Under the pieces are notes generated by a model. It was not told the DNA's origin. It searched no databases and was given only the letters and a program-made list of their open reading frames with translations. This document shows positions 22,857 through 30,798 of a stretch of DNA of 33,002 nt, in pieces. Within the stretch, counting starts at the first letter, position 1. Every line of letters begins with the position of its first letter. The position numbers and the translations under genes are program-made. This stretch comes from JANNGZ01 sp031404155 (GTDB lineage Bacteria > Pseudomonadota > Gammaproteobacteria > Burkholderiales > Burkholderiaceae_C): positions 1 to 33,002 of the forward strand of contig JANNGZ010000142.1 of NCBI GenBank assembly GCA_031404155.1, in the 5' to 3' direction.

Positions 22857-23711
22857 TCAGAAGCGCAGCGACGCCACGCCGCGCAAGCCCACCCGCAGCG
22901 CGCGGTCGATGCCCTCGACGATCACCGCGTTCATGCCGAAGGTGAGCCCACCGCCCACGCGCACATCGGCGCGATAGGCGGCGAGCGTGTCGGCCACCAC
23001 GTGGCCCTGCTCGCCGCTGCGCAGGTCCACGTCGGGGATGGTGCAGCGCGTGCAGGGTTTGACCAGGCGCAGGCGCACTTCGCCCTCGGGCGTCTCGAAA
23101 ACGATCTCGTGAATGAAGTCCTCGGCGTGCGCGTCGTCCAGGCCGTCGATCACCAGGTTGGGCCGGAAGCGCTCGACCTCCACCGCGCCGTGGCCCTGCG
23201 CCACCAGGCGCCGGTTCAACTCGGCCAGCGACGCGGTGGATACCACCAGCAGCGGGAAGCCGTCGCTGAATGCGGTGCGGGCCTGCAGATCGCCGGTCCA
23301 TTTCGGCTCGGCCAGTCGGTGCACCTCGGGGTCGAAGCGCACGAGCCGCGCCGTGCGGCCGAGGTAGTCGCTGAACCATTGCGCGGCCAGGTCGCCCATG
23401 TCCCAGGCGTTCACCCAGTCGTCCCAAACCCGCACCCGGCAGGCCTGGTCGACCGCGTCCAGCGCCAGGTGCAGCGCCAACATGCCGGGCGCGCGCAGCA
23501 CCACGTCGTTCAGACGCAGGGTGGGCGTGACGAGCTGCAGCTTCGGCAGTTCGCGCTGGCTGAGAAACTCCCCGTGTTCGTCGACCACCATCCAGGCGCG
23601 GTCGAACTCCAGGCCGGTTTCCACCAGCAGGCTCTCGCGCACCGCGATGCCCGCGCAGGACTTGACTGGGTGTAGATGCATCGATTGCAGTGTGACTTCG
23701 AGTTCGCGCAC
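22857..23711 (-). CDS. MOSC domain protein (YcbX/mARC-like)
   Basis: 284 residues from GTG 23711, which has a GAGGG ribosome site upstream; ATG 23681 would drop the first beta strand (EVTLQSMHLHPVKS). It has the MOSC N-terminal barrel (HPVKSCAGI, FDRAWMVVD) and a MOSC domain with RFRPNLVIDG and KPCTRC, where a Cys could ligate molybdenum cofactor. Relatives such as YcbX and mARC reduce N-hydroxylated compounds. Unlike E. coli YcbX there is no C-terminal [2Fe-2S] domain, so it would need a separate electron donor. The reaction here is unknown. Confidence 0.85.
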   Translation of the reverse strand: MRELEVTLQSMHLHPVKSCAGIAVRESLLVETGLEFDRAWMVVDEHGEFLSQRELPKLQLVTPTLRLNDVVLRAPGMLALHLALDAVDQACRVRVWDDWVNAWDMGDLAAQWFSDYLGRTARLVRFDPEVHRLAEPKWTGDLQARTAFSDGFPLLVVSTASLAELNRRLVAQGHGAVEVERFRPNLVIDGLDDAHAEDFIHEIVFETPEGEVRLRLVKPCTRCTIPDVDLRSGEQGHVVADTLAAYRADVRVGGGLTFGMNAVIVEGIDRALRVGLRGVASLRF

Positions 23712-23738
23712 TTCAGGGCCCTCGCCAAAGAGGCGCGG

Positions 23739-23744
23739 ATTGTG
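23739..23744 (-). promoter_or_regulatory. Candidate -10 box (CACAAT) for the MOSC gene
   Basis: On the minus strand CACAAT is followed by CCGCG, the same form as other -10 candidates in this window. It lies 27 bases before GTG 23711 and supports that start. No clear -35. Confidence 0.35.
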
Positions 23745-23891
23745 CCTCGGCAGTGCTCCTGCCGGCGGCAGGCGGCACCGCCGTCCGCGCTGCACCGACT
23801 ACGCTTTGCGCGCGTCCCGGTGTTGCCAGACCACGCTTGGCGAATGTGCCGGCAGACCGCAGCGCGTGGAAGTGCCATTGGCAGCGCTGCC

Positions 23892-23897
23892 TACAAT
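23892..23897 (+). promoter_or_regulatory. Candidate -10 box (TACAAT) at the UbiH-like start
   Basis: TACAAT ends 6 bases before ATG 23904, so the predicted transcription start falls on the A of the ATG: a leaderless message. The same arrangement occurs before the M61 peptidase gene. Confidence 0.5.
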
Positions 23898-23903
23898 CCC
23901 CGC

Positions 23904-25049
23904 ATGACCGATGTGCTCGTACAGGGTGCCGGCGCCGTGGGCTCGAGCCTGGCGCTTGCGCTGTCGCGCCAGGGGCTCGACGTGGTGCTGGCACGCGACG
24001 TTGCGCGCCCCGCAGGCGCCGCACCCGACATCCGCGCCTACGCGCTCAATGCGGCGTCGCTGGCGCTGCTGCGCGAGCTCAAGGTCTGGGACGACCTGCC
24101 CGCCGACGCGGTGACGCCGGTGCACGACATGCAGATCGACGGCGACGCGGTGGGCGCGACGCTGCGCTTTTCGGCCTGGACATTGAGCGTGCCCGCGCTG
24201 GCCTGGATCGTCGATGCCGCGGCCCTGGAGGCCTCGCTCGATGCGGCGCTGCGCTTCGCGCCGCATGTGCGCGCGCTCGACGCGGCGCAGGCGCAATCGC
24301 AGAAGCCGGTGGCGACGCTGGTGGCGCATTGCGAGGGCAAGGCGTCGAGCGCGCATGAAGATCTCGGCGTCGCCTTCGATCGCCACGACTACGAACAAAG
24401 CGCGCTGGCCACGCGGGTCGTGTCCATGCGGCCGCACGGGGCCACCGCGCGACAGTGGTTTCGCTCGCCCGATGTGCTGGCGCTGCTGCCGCTGGACCGG
24501 CCCGAGCCCGCGCACAGCTGTGCCGTGGTCTGGTCGCTGCCGCGCCAGCGTGCGCTAGCACTCGCTGCGCTTGCCGATGCCGAATTCGAGACGGCGCTGA
24601 ACGACGCCACCCGCCACCTGGGCGAGGGCGCCGACGCTGCTTTGGGCGCCCTGCGCCTGGCCGGCCCGCGCGCCACCTGGCCGCTATTGCAAGCGCGGGC
24701 ACAGCGGGTGAGTGGCGAAGCCTGGGTCTTGCTCGGTGATGCAGCGCACGTGGTTCACCCGCTCGCCGGCCAGGGCCTCAACCTGGGCCTGGCCGATGTG
24801 GCCACGCTCGCGGGGGTGATCGCGTCTCGCGAACCCTGGCGTGGCCTCGGTGATGCGCGGCTGCTTGCGCGTTATGCGCGCCGGCGGGCCACGGCCACCG
24901 CCACGATGCTCGGCCTGACCGACGGCCTGCTGCGCATTTTTTCCGCCCAGGCACCCTTTGCGAAGGAACTTCGCAACCGCGGTCTAACTCTGGTTGATCA
25001 TCTGCCTTTGGCCAAACGCTGGCTCGCTGCGCGTGCATTCGGCGCTTAG
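23904..25049 (+). CDS. UbiH/UbiF-like FAD-dependent monooxygenase
   Basis: 381 residues of the flavoprotein aromatic hydroxylase family that hydroxylates the ubiquinone ring at the membrane. The FAD Rossmann motif GAGAVG is at 8-13. The second FAD motif GDAAHVVHPLAGQGLNLGLADV lies near 275-296, with the PLAGQGLNLG segment typical of Ubi hydroxylases. Which ring position it modifies (UbiH, F, I, L or M type) cannot be told from reading. ATG 23904 follows a -10-like box by 6 bases and has no Shine-Dalgarno. It lies 19 bases before dsbC. Confidence 0.88.
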   Translation: MTDVLVQGAGAVGSSLALALSRQGLDVVLARDVARPAGAAPDIRAYALNAASLALLRELKVWDDLPADAVTPVHDMQIDGDAVGATLRFSAWTLSVPALAWIVDAAALEASLDAALRFAPHVRALDAAQAQSQKPVATLVAHCEGKASSAHEDLGVAFDRHDYEQSALATRVVSMRPHGATARQWFRSPDVLALLPLDRPEPAHSCAVVWSLPRQRALALAALADAEFETALNDATRHLGEGADAALGALRLAGPRATWPLLQARAQRVSGEAWVLLGDAAHVVHPLAGQGLNLGLADVATLAGVIASREPWRGLGDARLLARYARRRATATATMLGLTDGLLRIFSAQAPFAKELRNRGLTLVDHLPLAKRWLAARAFGA

Positions 25050-25068
25050 GCCCTCTTCAAGGATTCCC

Positions 25069-25812
25069 ATGACATTGACCACCTGCTCGCGCCTTTGCGC
25101 GCTCGCGCTTGCCGGCCTGGCCGCGCTGGCCCTGCCCCTGGCCGCCGCCGCCGACGAGGCCGCGATCCGCAAGAACCTCGCCGAGCGGCTGCCCAACCTG
25201 CCCAAGATCGACGAGGTGAGCAAGACCGCGATCCCCGGCTTGTGGGAGGTGCGCATCGGCACCGAAGTGATCTATGCGGACGAAAACGGCCACCATGTGG
25301 TGCAGGGCACGATCTTCGACACCCGCTCGCGTGTCAACCTCACCGAGCAACGTGTGGCCAAGCTCACCGCGATCGACTTCGCCAGCCTGCCGCTGAAGGA
25401 TGCGATGGTCTTCAAGCAGGGCAACGGCACGCGCAAGGTGGCGGTGTTCGCCGACCCGAACTGCGGCTACTGCAAACGCTTCGAGCGCGACCTGCTGAGC
25501 ATCAAGGACGTGACGATCTACACCTTCCTCTACCCGATCCTCGGCCCCGACTCGGAAACCAAATCGCGCGACATCTGGTGCGCCAAGGACGCCGGCAAGG
25601 CCTGGCGCTCCTGGATGATCGACGGCGAAGCGCCGGCGCGTGTGATGGGCAAATGCGACGCCGCCGCGGTGGAGCGCAACGCCGCCTTGGGCAAGAAGCA
25701 CCGGGTGACCGGCACACCGGCGATGGTGTTCCAGGACGGCACCCGCGCTCCCGGTGCGTTGCCGCCGGCGGAGATCGAGAAGCTCCTGGTGCTGAGCTCG
25801 GGCAAGTCCTGA
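25069..25812 (+). CDS. dsbC: Thiol:disulfide interchange protein DsbC
   Basis: 247 residues. Signal peptide at 1-28, N-terminal dimerisation domain (about 30-85), then the thioredoxin fold with CGYC (Cys132, Cys135) in FADPNCGYCKRFE and the cis-Pro loop TGTPAMVF. DsbC is a periplasmic homodimer that isomerises wrong disulfides and is kept reduced by DsbD. CGYC is the usual DsbC active site. AAGGA lies just before the ATG. It is probably co-transcribed with the UbiH-like gene. Confidence 0.95.
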   Translation: MTLTTCSRLCALALAGLAALALPLAAAADEAAIRKNLAERLPNLPKIDEVSKTAIPGLWEVRIGTEVIYADENGHHVVQGTIFDTRSRVNLTEQRVAKLTAIDFASLPLKDAMVFKQGNGTRKVAVFADPNCGYCKRFERDLLSIKDVTIYTFLYPILGPDSETKSRDIWCAKDAGKAWRSWMIDGEAPARVMGKCDAAAVERNAALGKKHRVTGTPAMVFQDGTRAPGALPPAEIEKLLVLSSGKS

Positions 25813-25882
25813 GCCGGCCCCGCGCGGGCGTTTGCGCCTGGCGCGCCCGCCGGCCCGGTTGAACTTCGGCGAGGCCTGCAAG

Positions 25883-25928
25883 GCCGGGCACAAGGCGCGG
25901 CACGCTTGGGCAGCGTGCCTGTGCCGGC
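25883..25928. other. Extended hairpin between dsbC and the M61 peptidase gene
   Basis: An inner 7-bp stem GGCACGC/GCGTGCC (25899-25905/25913-25919) is enclosed by an outer stem (25883-25891 with 25921-25928, one bulged G). A further GC stem lies upstream (25824-25830/25844-25850). No T-run is present. It may end the dsbC transcript or be a dispersed intergenic repeat. Confidence 0.5.
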
Positions 25929-25952
25929 GTGCTGGGCCAAAGGGCGAGCGGC

Positions 25953-25958
25953 GACAAT
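25953..25958 (+). promoter_or_regulatory. Candidate -10 box (GACAAT) at the M61 start
   Basis: GACAAT ends 6 bases before ATG 25965, the same spacing as at 23892, and shares the context ACAATC..CGCATGA. It predicts a leaderless start. Confidence 0.45.
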
Positions 25959-25964
25959 CTGCGC

Positions 25965-27779
25965 ATGATCCGCTACCGCATCGAACTCGCTGACCCGCAG
26001 GCGCACCGCTACCACGCCATGCTCACCGTGGCGGCGCCCGCTGCGCAGCAGCGGGTGTCGCTGCCGGCCTGGATTCCGGGCAGCTACATGGTGCGCGATT
26101 TCGCGCGCCACCTCTCGGGCCTGAAGGCGAGGCAGGGTGCGAAGCCGGTGCCGCTGGAGCAGCTGGACAAGGCCACCTGGACAGCCGCGTGCAGCGGCCG
26201 CGCCGCGCTGGAGCTGAGCTACGACGTCTATGCGTTCGACACCTCGGTGCGCGCGGCCTTCCTCGACGGCCGCCGCGGCTTCTTCAACGGCACCAGCCTG
26301 TGCCTGCGTGTCGAAGGCCGCGAACACGAACCGCATGCGCTCACGCTCGGTCCGCTGCCGGCGGGCTGGAGCGTGGCCACCGCGATGCCCGCGGCGCCGG
26401 GGGCGAAGGCGCAATCGCGGCGCGAGTATCTCTGCGCCGACTACGACGAGCTGGTCGACCACCCGTTCGAGCTGGGCGAGTTTTGGCGCGGCGAGTTCGT
26501 GCTGCGCGGCGTGCCGCATTCGTTGGTGGTCAACGGCGCCTGGCCGGGCTTCGACGGGCCACGGCTGCTCGCCGACACGCAGCGCATCTGCGAAGCGCAG
26601 ATGACACTCTGGCACGGCAAGCGAGGCCGCCCGCCGATGGACCGCTACCTCTTCCTGCTCAACGCGGTCGACGAGGGTTACGGCGGCCTGGAGCACAGCG
26701 CCAGCACCGCGCTGGTGGCCAACCGGCGCGACCTGCCGCGTGTGGCCACCGCACAGGCCGCACCGAGCGACGGCTATGTCAACCTGCTCGGGTTGATCAG
26801 CCACGAGTACTTCCACGCCTGGAACGTCAAACGCGTGAAGCCGCGCGAGTTCGCCCGGCTCGACTACAGCGGCGAGAACTACACCCGCCTGCTCTGGTTC
26901 TTCGAAGGCTTCACCGCCTACTACGACGACCTGATGCTGGTGCGTGCCGGCCTGATCGACGAAGCGCGCTACCTCAAGTTGTTGGCCAAGGCGGTCAACG
27001 GCGTCTTTGCGTCGCCGGGGCGCCAGCTGCAAAGCGTTGCCGATGCCAGCTTCGACGCCTGGGTCAAGTACTACCGCGCCGACGAGAACACGCCGAACGC
27101 GACGGTGAGCTACTACCAGAAAGGCTCGCTGGTGGCGCTGGCGCTGGACCTGACGCTGCGCTCGAGCGCTGCGGCGAATGCCGGTGCGAATGAAGCTGCG
27201 AACAAGGCTGCGAAGGACGGAGCCGAAGTCAATCTCGACGCATTGATGCGCCGGCTCTGGCACGCCAGCCATGGCGGCCCGATCGACGAGGCCGACATCC
27301 TGCGCGAGCTCGCCACGCTGGCCGGCCGGCCGCTGGAGCGCGAGCTGCGGGCCTGGGTGCACGGCAGCGACGAATTGCCGCTCGACGCGCTGCTCGCGCA
27401 AGCCGGGCTCCAGCTGCGGCCGGAGGCTCCGGGGCTGGCCGCCGCGCTCGGCCTGAAGCTCGCCGAGGGGCCGCTGAGCGGTGTGCAGGTGAAGTCGGTG
27501 CTGCGCGGCGGCGTGGCCGAGCGCGCCGGCATTTCCGCGGGCGACGAACTGCTTGCGGTGAACGGCTGGCGGGTGCGGCGCCTGGACGATGCGCAGCAAT
27601 GGACCGCCCCGGGCGACGAGATCGAGATGCTGTTGGTGCGTGAGCAGCGTGTCGTTAGCCTGCGTCTGCGGCGCCCGCCGCTCGGTGCCGCTGCGCCCGC
27701 GACGACGGTGGCGCTGGTGCCGCAGGACAAGCCGACCGCGGCGGCCACCGCGCTGCGCCGCCAATGGCTGGGCGGCTGA
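25965..27779 (+). CDS. M61 family glycyl aminopeptidase-like protein with PDZ domain
   Basis: 604 residues. A gluzincin metallopeptidase: the zinc motif HEYFH is at 280-284 with the third ligand likely Glu314 in FFEGFTAYY. The substrate-region GYGGLEH (238-244) is typical of M61. A PDZ domain lies near 475-575 (GVQVKSVLRGGVAERAGISAGDELLAVNGW). No signal peptide is seen, so it is probably cytoplasmic. Characterised M61 enzymes remove N-terminal Gly or Ala; the substrate here is unknown. An Ala/Asn-rich insert lies near 404-425. Its end overlaps the DUF3108 gene by 16 bases. Confidence 0.9.
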   Translation: MIRYRIELADPQAHRYHAMLTVAAPAAQQRVSLPAWIPGSYMVRDFARHLSGLKARQGAKPVPLEQLDKATWTAACSGRAALELSYDVYAFDTSVRAAFLDGRRGFFNGTSLCLRVEGREHEPHALTLGPLPAGWSVATAMPAAPGAKAQSRREYLCADYDELVDHPFELGEFWRGEFVLRGVPHSLVVNGAWPGFDGPRLLADTQRICEAQMTLWHGKRGRPPMDRYLFLLNAVDEGYGGLEHSASTALVANRRDLPRVATAQAAPSDGYVNLLGLISHEYFHAWNVKRVKPREFARLDYSGENYTRLLWFFEGFTAYYDDLMLVRAGLIDEARYLKLLAKAVNGVFASPGRQLQSVADASFDAWVKYYRADENTPNATVSYYQKGSLVALALDLTLRSSAAANAGANEAANKAAKDGAEVNLDALMRRLWHASHGGPIDEADILRELATLAGRPLERELRAWVHGSDELPLDALLAQAGLQLRPEAPGLAAALGLKLAEGPLSGVQVKSVLRGGVAERAGISAGDELLAVNGWRVRRLDDAQQWTAPGDEIEMLLVREQRVVSLRLRRPPLGAAAPATTVALVPQDKPTAAATALRRQWLGG

Positions 27780-28978
27780 CTCCCTCACGCCGCCGCGCGG
27801 CGTGGCTGGTGTTGCTCGCCGCGGTGCTGCTGCTGCACCTCATCGGCGCGCAGCAACTCGCCGACAGCCACATCGGCGATGGTGCTGCCACGCCCACCGT
27901 GCAGCGCATCGAGGTCGCCTTCGTGCGCGAGTTGCAGTCGGCCGCACCGCCGATGGTGGCGCCCGTGATCGTGGCGCGGCGCTCGGCGGCCGCGCCACCG
28001 GACCCGGCCGCTTCGGCGGCGCAGGCCGCGCGTGCCAATGCAGCTCAGAAGGCGGCGCGCGAGACGGCTCGGGCACGCGCCGAGGCCCAGGCCATAGCCG
28101 AAGCGCCCGCGCCAGCGGAAGCGGTCGCGTCCGCAGCGGCGCCGGCGGTGGTGGCCGCCGCAACGCCCAATGCCGCAGCGCAGCCTGCCGCGTCGTCCTT
28201 GCCGGTGACTTCGCCGTCGGCCGAAGCGGTGCTCGCCGCCAGCGCACCCTTGGCCTCCGCGGGCGCGGCTTCAGCGCCGCAGGCCCTGCCCGACGCCAAA
28301 GCCTTCGACTGGCCGCCCTCGACCCGCCTGCGCTATGTGCTCACCGGCAACTACCGCGGCGAGGTGCACGGCAATGCGCAGGTGCAGTGGGTCCGCCAGG
28401 GGCCGCGCTACCAGGTGCACCTGGACGTGAATGTCGGCCCGAGCTTTGCGCCGCTGATCAAACGGCGCATGAGCAGCGACGGCGAGCTCACCGACCGCGG
28501 CCTCGCGCCGCGCCGCTACGACGAAGACACCAAGGTGGCGTTTCGCGAGCCGCGGCGCATCGCGATGCGTTTCGAGCCCGATGCGGTGGTGATGGCTAAC
28601 GGCAGCCGCCGCGCCACCCTGGCCGGTGTTCAGGACAGTGCGAGCCAGTTCGTGCAGCTCACCTGGCTGTTCACCACCCAGCCCTCACTGCTGCGCGCCG
28701 GCAACACGGTGGAGCTGCCGCTGGCGCTGCTGCGCCATGTCGACATCTGGGTCTACGACGTGGTTGGCGAGGAAACGCTGCAAACCCCGATCGGTCCGAT
28801 CGAGACCTATCACGTCAAGCCACGCCGCCAGGCGGTGCGCGGCAGCGACCTCACGGTGGAGCTGTGGTTCGCGCCCTCGCTGCAGTACCTGCCGGTGCGC
28901 CTGCGCATCCGCCAGGACGATGAAACCTACGTCGACCTGCTCATCGAGTCGCGGCCCTTGCAGGCCGAGCCGCGTTAG
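27764..28978 (+). CDS. DUF3108 domain protein with N-terminal membrane anchor
   Basis: 404 residues. Residues about 11-30 form one transmembrane helix. A long Ala/Pro-rich linker (about 65-180) spans the periplasm much like TonB linkers. The C-terminal ~220 residues are a DUF3108 beta-rich domain (LRYVLTGNYRGEVHGNAQVQW ... VRLRIRQDDETYVDLLIES). The function is unknown. It overlaps the M61 gene by 16 bases and is thus co-translated, a pairing seen in related species. Confidence 0.82.
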   Translation: MAGRLTPSRRRAAWLVLLAAVLLLHLIGAQQLADSHIGDGAATPTVQRIEVAFVRELQSAAPPMVAPVIVARRSAAAPPDPAASAAQAARANAAQKAARETARARAEAQAIAEAPAPAEAVASAAAPAVVAAATPNAAAQPAASSLPVTSPSAEAVLAASAPLASAGAASAPQALPDAKAFDWPPSTRLRYVLTGNYRGEVHGNAQVQWVRQGPRYQVHLDVNVGPSFAPLIKRRMSSDGELTDRGLAPRRYDEDTKVAFREPRRIAMRFEPDAVVMANGSRRATLAGVQDSASQFVQLTWLFTTQPSLLRAGNTVELPLALLRHVDIWVYDVVGEETLQTPIGPIETYHVKPRRQAVRGSDLTVELWFAPSLQYLPVRLRIRQDDETYVDLLIESRPLQAEPR

Positions 28979-29057
28979 CCACTTTGCTCCGTTGGCGCGT
29001 TCGGAGGCGACCAGAAAAACGAACCAGAAGGCGCGATATGCGTGGCGCAATGGCTCT

Positions 29058-29105
29058 GCGCTTTGCTCGGCGCTTTGCTCGGCGCTTTGCACTGCGCTTT
29101 CCACT
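29058..29105. repeat. Four 12-bp tandem repeats
   Basis: Units at 29058-29069, 29070-29081, 29082-29093 and 29094-29105. The first two are identical (GCGCTTTGCTCG) and the last two vary at the end. A partial fifth unit touches the stop codon (29109-29111) of the minus-strand gene. Period 12 keeps a reading frame if the repeat was ever coding. Confidence 0.85.
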
Positions 29106-29108
29106 GCG

Positions 29109-29627
29109 CTACTCGGAGAGGAACTTCTCCGTGAACGCTGCCGCGGCGGCGGCGCCGCGGGCGTTGCGCACCACCTGGGCCGCGGTTTCGAGCAGCGGGC
29201 GCAACTCGGTCATGCTGGCGCTGCGCTCCATCTTGATCACCAGGGTCTCCGCGAGCGGGCCGAGCTGGTCGTTGAGCGCACGCGCGGCCTCGCGCCGCAC
29301 GGCCTCGAAGGGTTTTGCAGCCAGAGGCGCCGGCCTGCTGGCCACGGCGGACGACGGGGCAGCCGCCGGCGCGGCTGCCGGCGTGCCCAGCGCCGTCAGC
29401 GGTACCGGCTCGGCGCGTGGCGCCTTGCTGGCCACCTCGATAAAACCCTGTTCGGCCAGCGCCGACAAGGTTTCATCGGGCGCGGTGAGGATCAGCTTGC
29501 GCAACTCATCGTCGGACTTCTTGCCGTCGACCAGAATCAGCGCGCTGCGCATGCGGGGCAGCAGGCGGTGGGCCCGCGTCTCGATTTCGGCCAGGCCCTT
29601 TTCGGACTTGCGATAAATGGTGGCCAT
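29109..29627 (-). CDS. Hypothetical protein, cytoplasmic, two-part
   Basis: 172 residues, no recognised domain. The N-terminal ~70 residues (RKSEKGLAEIETRAHRLLPR, then ALILVDGKKSDDELRKLI) look like a compact helical domain, possibly winged-helix-like. An Ala/Pro-rich linker (about 70-105) leads to a helical C-terminus (about 105-172). There is no signal peptide or membrane segment. I recall similar N-termini in other Burkholderiales proteins but cannot name a family. It starts 3 bases after a 29-codon mini-gene and shares its promoter. Tandem repeats lie directly after its stop. Confidence 0.7.
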   Translation of the reverse strand: MATIYRKSEKGLAEIETRAHRLLPRMRSALILVDGKKSDDELRKLILTAPDETLSALAEQGFIEVASKAPRAEPVPLTALGTPAAAPAAAPSSAVASRPAPLAAKPFEAVRREAARALNDQLGPLAETLVIKMERSASMTELRPLLETAAQVVRNARGAAAAAAFTEKFLSE

Positions 29628-29630
29628 GGG

Positions 29631-29720
29631 TCAACCGCGGCCCCGGCCGCAGCCGCACACCACGTCGAGAAAACCTGCTGTCTCGGTGGTCACCGAGCCT
29701 GGAACATTCGGCGGGCGCAT
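29631..29720 (-). CDS. Small Cys-Gly-rich peptide gene (29 codons)
   Basis: A 29-residue frame that begins MRPPNVPGSVTTETAG and ends FLDVVCGCGRGRG. It has a strong ribosome site, GAGGAGG, ending about 3 bases before the ATG at 29718-29720, and a promoter-like pair upstream. Its stop lies 3 bases from the next gene's start, so it could be a leader peptide that controls that gene or a real small protein. The two Cys could bind metal or form a disulfide. I know no family for it. Confidence 0.5.
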   Translation of the reverse strand: MRPPNVPGSVTTETAGFLDVVCGCGRGRG

Positions 29721-29738
29721 GCGCCTCCTCGTGAAGGA

Positions 29739-29767
29739 ATCGTATTTTGCTCCTGCCCTGGTGTCGA
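29739..29767 (-). promoter_or_regulatory. Promoter of the small-peptide operon
   Basis: On the minus strand, TCGACA (29762-29767, five of six to the -35 consensus) and TACGAT (29739-29744, four of six to the -10) are separated by exactly 17 bases. It lies about 18 bases upstream of the mini-gene start. Confidence 0.55.
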
Positions 29768-29874
29768 GCTTAGCGCCGTCCGTCTGGGTCCAGTGAGGAC
29801 ACGAAACTTCACCGGTTCGCGGCGTGCCATTTGCCCGTGGCGGATGCACAGCATCGACCCGCGCAGCGGGCCCT

Positions 29875-29880
29875 TATAGT
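29875..29880 (+). promoter_or_regulatory. Candidate -10 box (TATAGT) for the enoyl-CoA hydratase gene
   Basis: TATAGT lies 38 bases before ATG 29919, just after a CCCGC/GCGGG hairpin (29858-29870). No clear -35. The promoter is divergent from the small-peptide operon. Confidence 0.45.
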
Positions 29881-29918
29881 GGGAGTCGCTCGGTCTGTCG
29901 CCGGGCTGGAGCTTGCAA

Positions 29919-30707
29919 ATGGACTACCAGAACATCCTTGTCGAGCGCCGCGGAGACGGCCCGCTGCAAACCGGCGTGATCGCGTTCAACCGCCCCAAAC
30001 AGCGCAATGCGTTCAACGACGCGCTGATGGACGAACTCGGCCACGCGCTGCTGGCGCTGGACGGCGACGACGGCATCGGCTGCATCGTGATCACCGGCAA
30101 CGAAAAGGCCTTTGCCGCCGGCGCCGACATCGGCGTGATGGCCGGCTTCGGCTACATGGACGTGTGGCGCAGCCAGTACATCTCGCGCAATTGGGAAACG
30201 ATCCGCCAGGTGCGCAAACCCGTCATCGCCGCCGTGGCCGGTTATGCGCTCGGCGGCGGCTGCGAGATGGCGATGATGTGCGACTTCATCATCGCCGCCG
30301 ACACCGCCCGGTTCGGCCAGCCCGAGATCAACCTGGGCATCATCCCCGGCGCCGGCGGCACCCAGCGGCTGCCGCGTGCGGTGGGCAAGGCCAAGGCGAT
30401 GGACATGGTGCTCACCGGCCGGCTGATGGACGCCGCCGAGGCCGAACGCGCGGGCCTGGTCTCGCGTGTGGTGCCGGCAGACAAGCTGATGGACGAAGTG
30501 CTCGCCGCGGCTGCCACCATCTGCGCTTTGGGCCAGCCCAGCGTGGCGATCGCCAAGGACTGCGTCAACCGCGCTTTCGAGCACACCCTCAGCGAAGGTG
30601 TGAGCTACGAGCGGCGTTTGTTCCACTCGCTGTTCGGCACCGAGGACCAGCGCGAGGGCATGGACGCGTTCATCAACAAGCGCAAGCCGGCGTTCAAGCA
30701 CCGGTGA
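29919..30707 (+). CDS. Enoyl-CoA hydratase (crotonase family)
   Basis: 262 residues. Hydrates trans-2-enoyl-CoA to 3-hydroxyacyl-CoA in beta-oxidation or a related pathway. The oxyanion-hole segments are KAFAAGADI and GYALGGGCE. Both catalytic glutamates are present: Glu116 in GGGCEMAMMCD and Glu136 in PEINLGIIPGAGGTQRL, as in true hydratases. ATG 29919 has GGAG upstream. It stands alone, convergent with lysS; the precise substrate is not evident, and PaaF- or FadB-like naming would be a guess. Confidence 0.92.
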   Translation: MDYQNILVERRGDGPLQTGVIAFNRPKQRNAFNDALMDELGHALLALDGDDGIGCIVITGNEKAFAAGADIGVMAGFGYMDVWRSQYISRNWETIRQVRKPVIAAVAGYALGGGCEMAMMCDFIIAADTARFGQPEINLGIIPGAGGTQRLPRAVGKAKAMDMVLTGRLMDAAEAERAGLVSRVVPADKLMDEVLAAAATICALGQPSVAIAKDCVNRAFEHTLSEGVSYERRLFHSLFGTEDQREGMDAFINKRKPAFKHR

Positions 30708-30744
30708 TGTCTCTGAGCCAACGCGCTCGCGCCGCACCTGTTTT

Positions 30745-30773
30745 GCTCCCTCCCCCTTGACGGGGGAAGGAGC
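30745..30773. repeat. Long C/G-run hairpin between the hydratase gene and lysS
   Basis: GCTCC-C-TCCCCC pairs with GGGGGA-A-GGAGC (30745-30756/30762-30773), 11 bp with one C-A mismatch and a 5-base loop. The form resembles an intergenic repeat I recall from Burkholderiales genomes. It sits between convergent genes and may end both transcripts, though no T-run follows on either strand. Confidence 0.6.
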
Positions 30774-30798
30774 GGGTCGCGCACTCCGAACTGCCGTC

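Noticed and set aside
25530..27788. A 752-codon minus-strand frame across dsbC and the M61 gene
   Set aside because: Antisense shadow of genes with intact catalytic motifs (CGYC, HEYFH); no domain, start signal or promoter.
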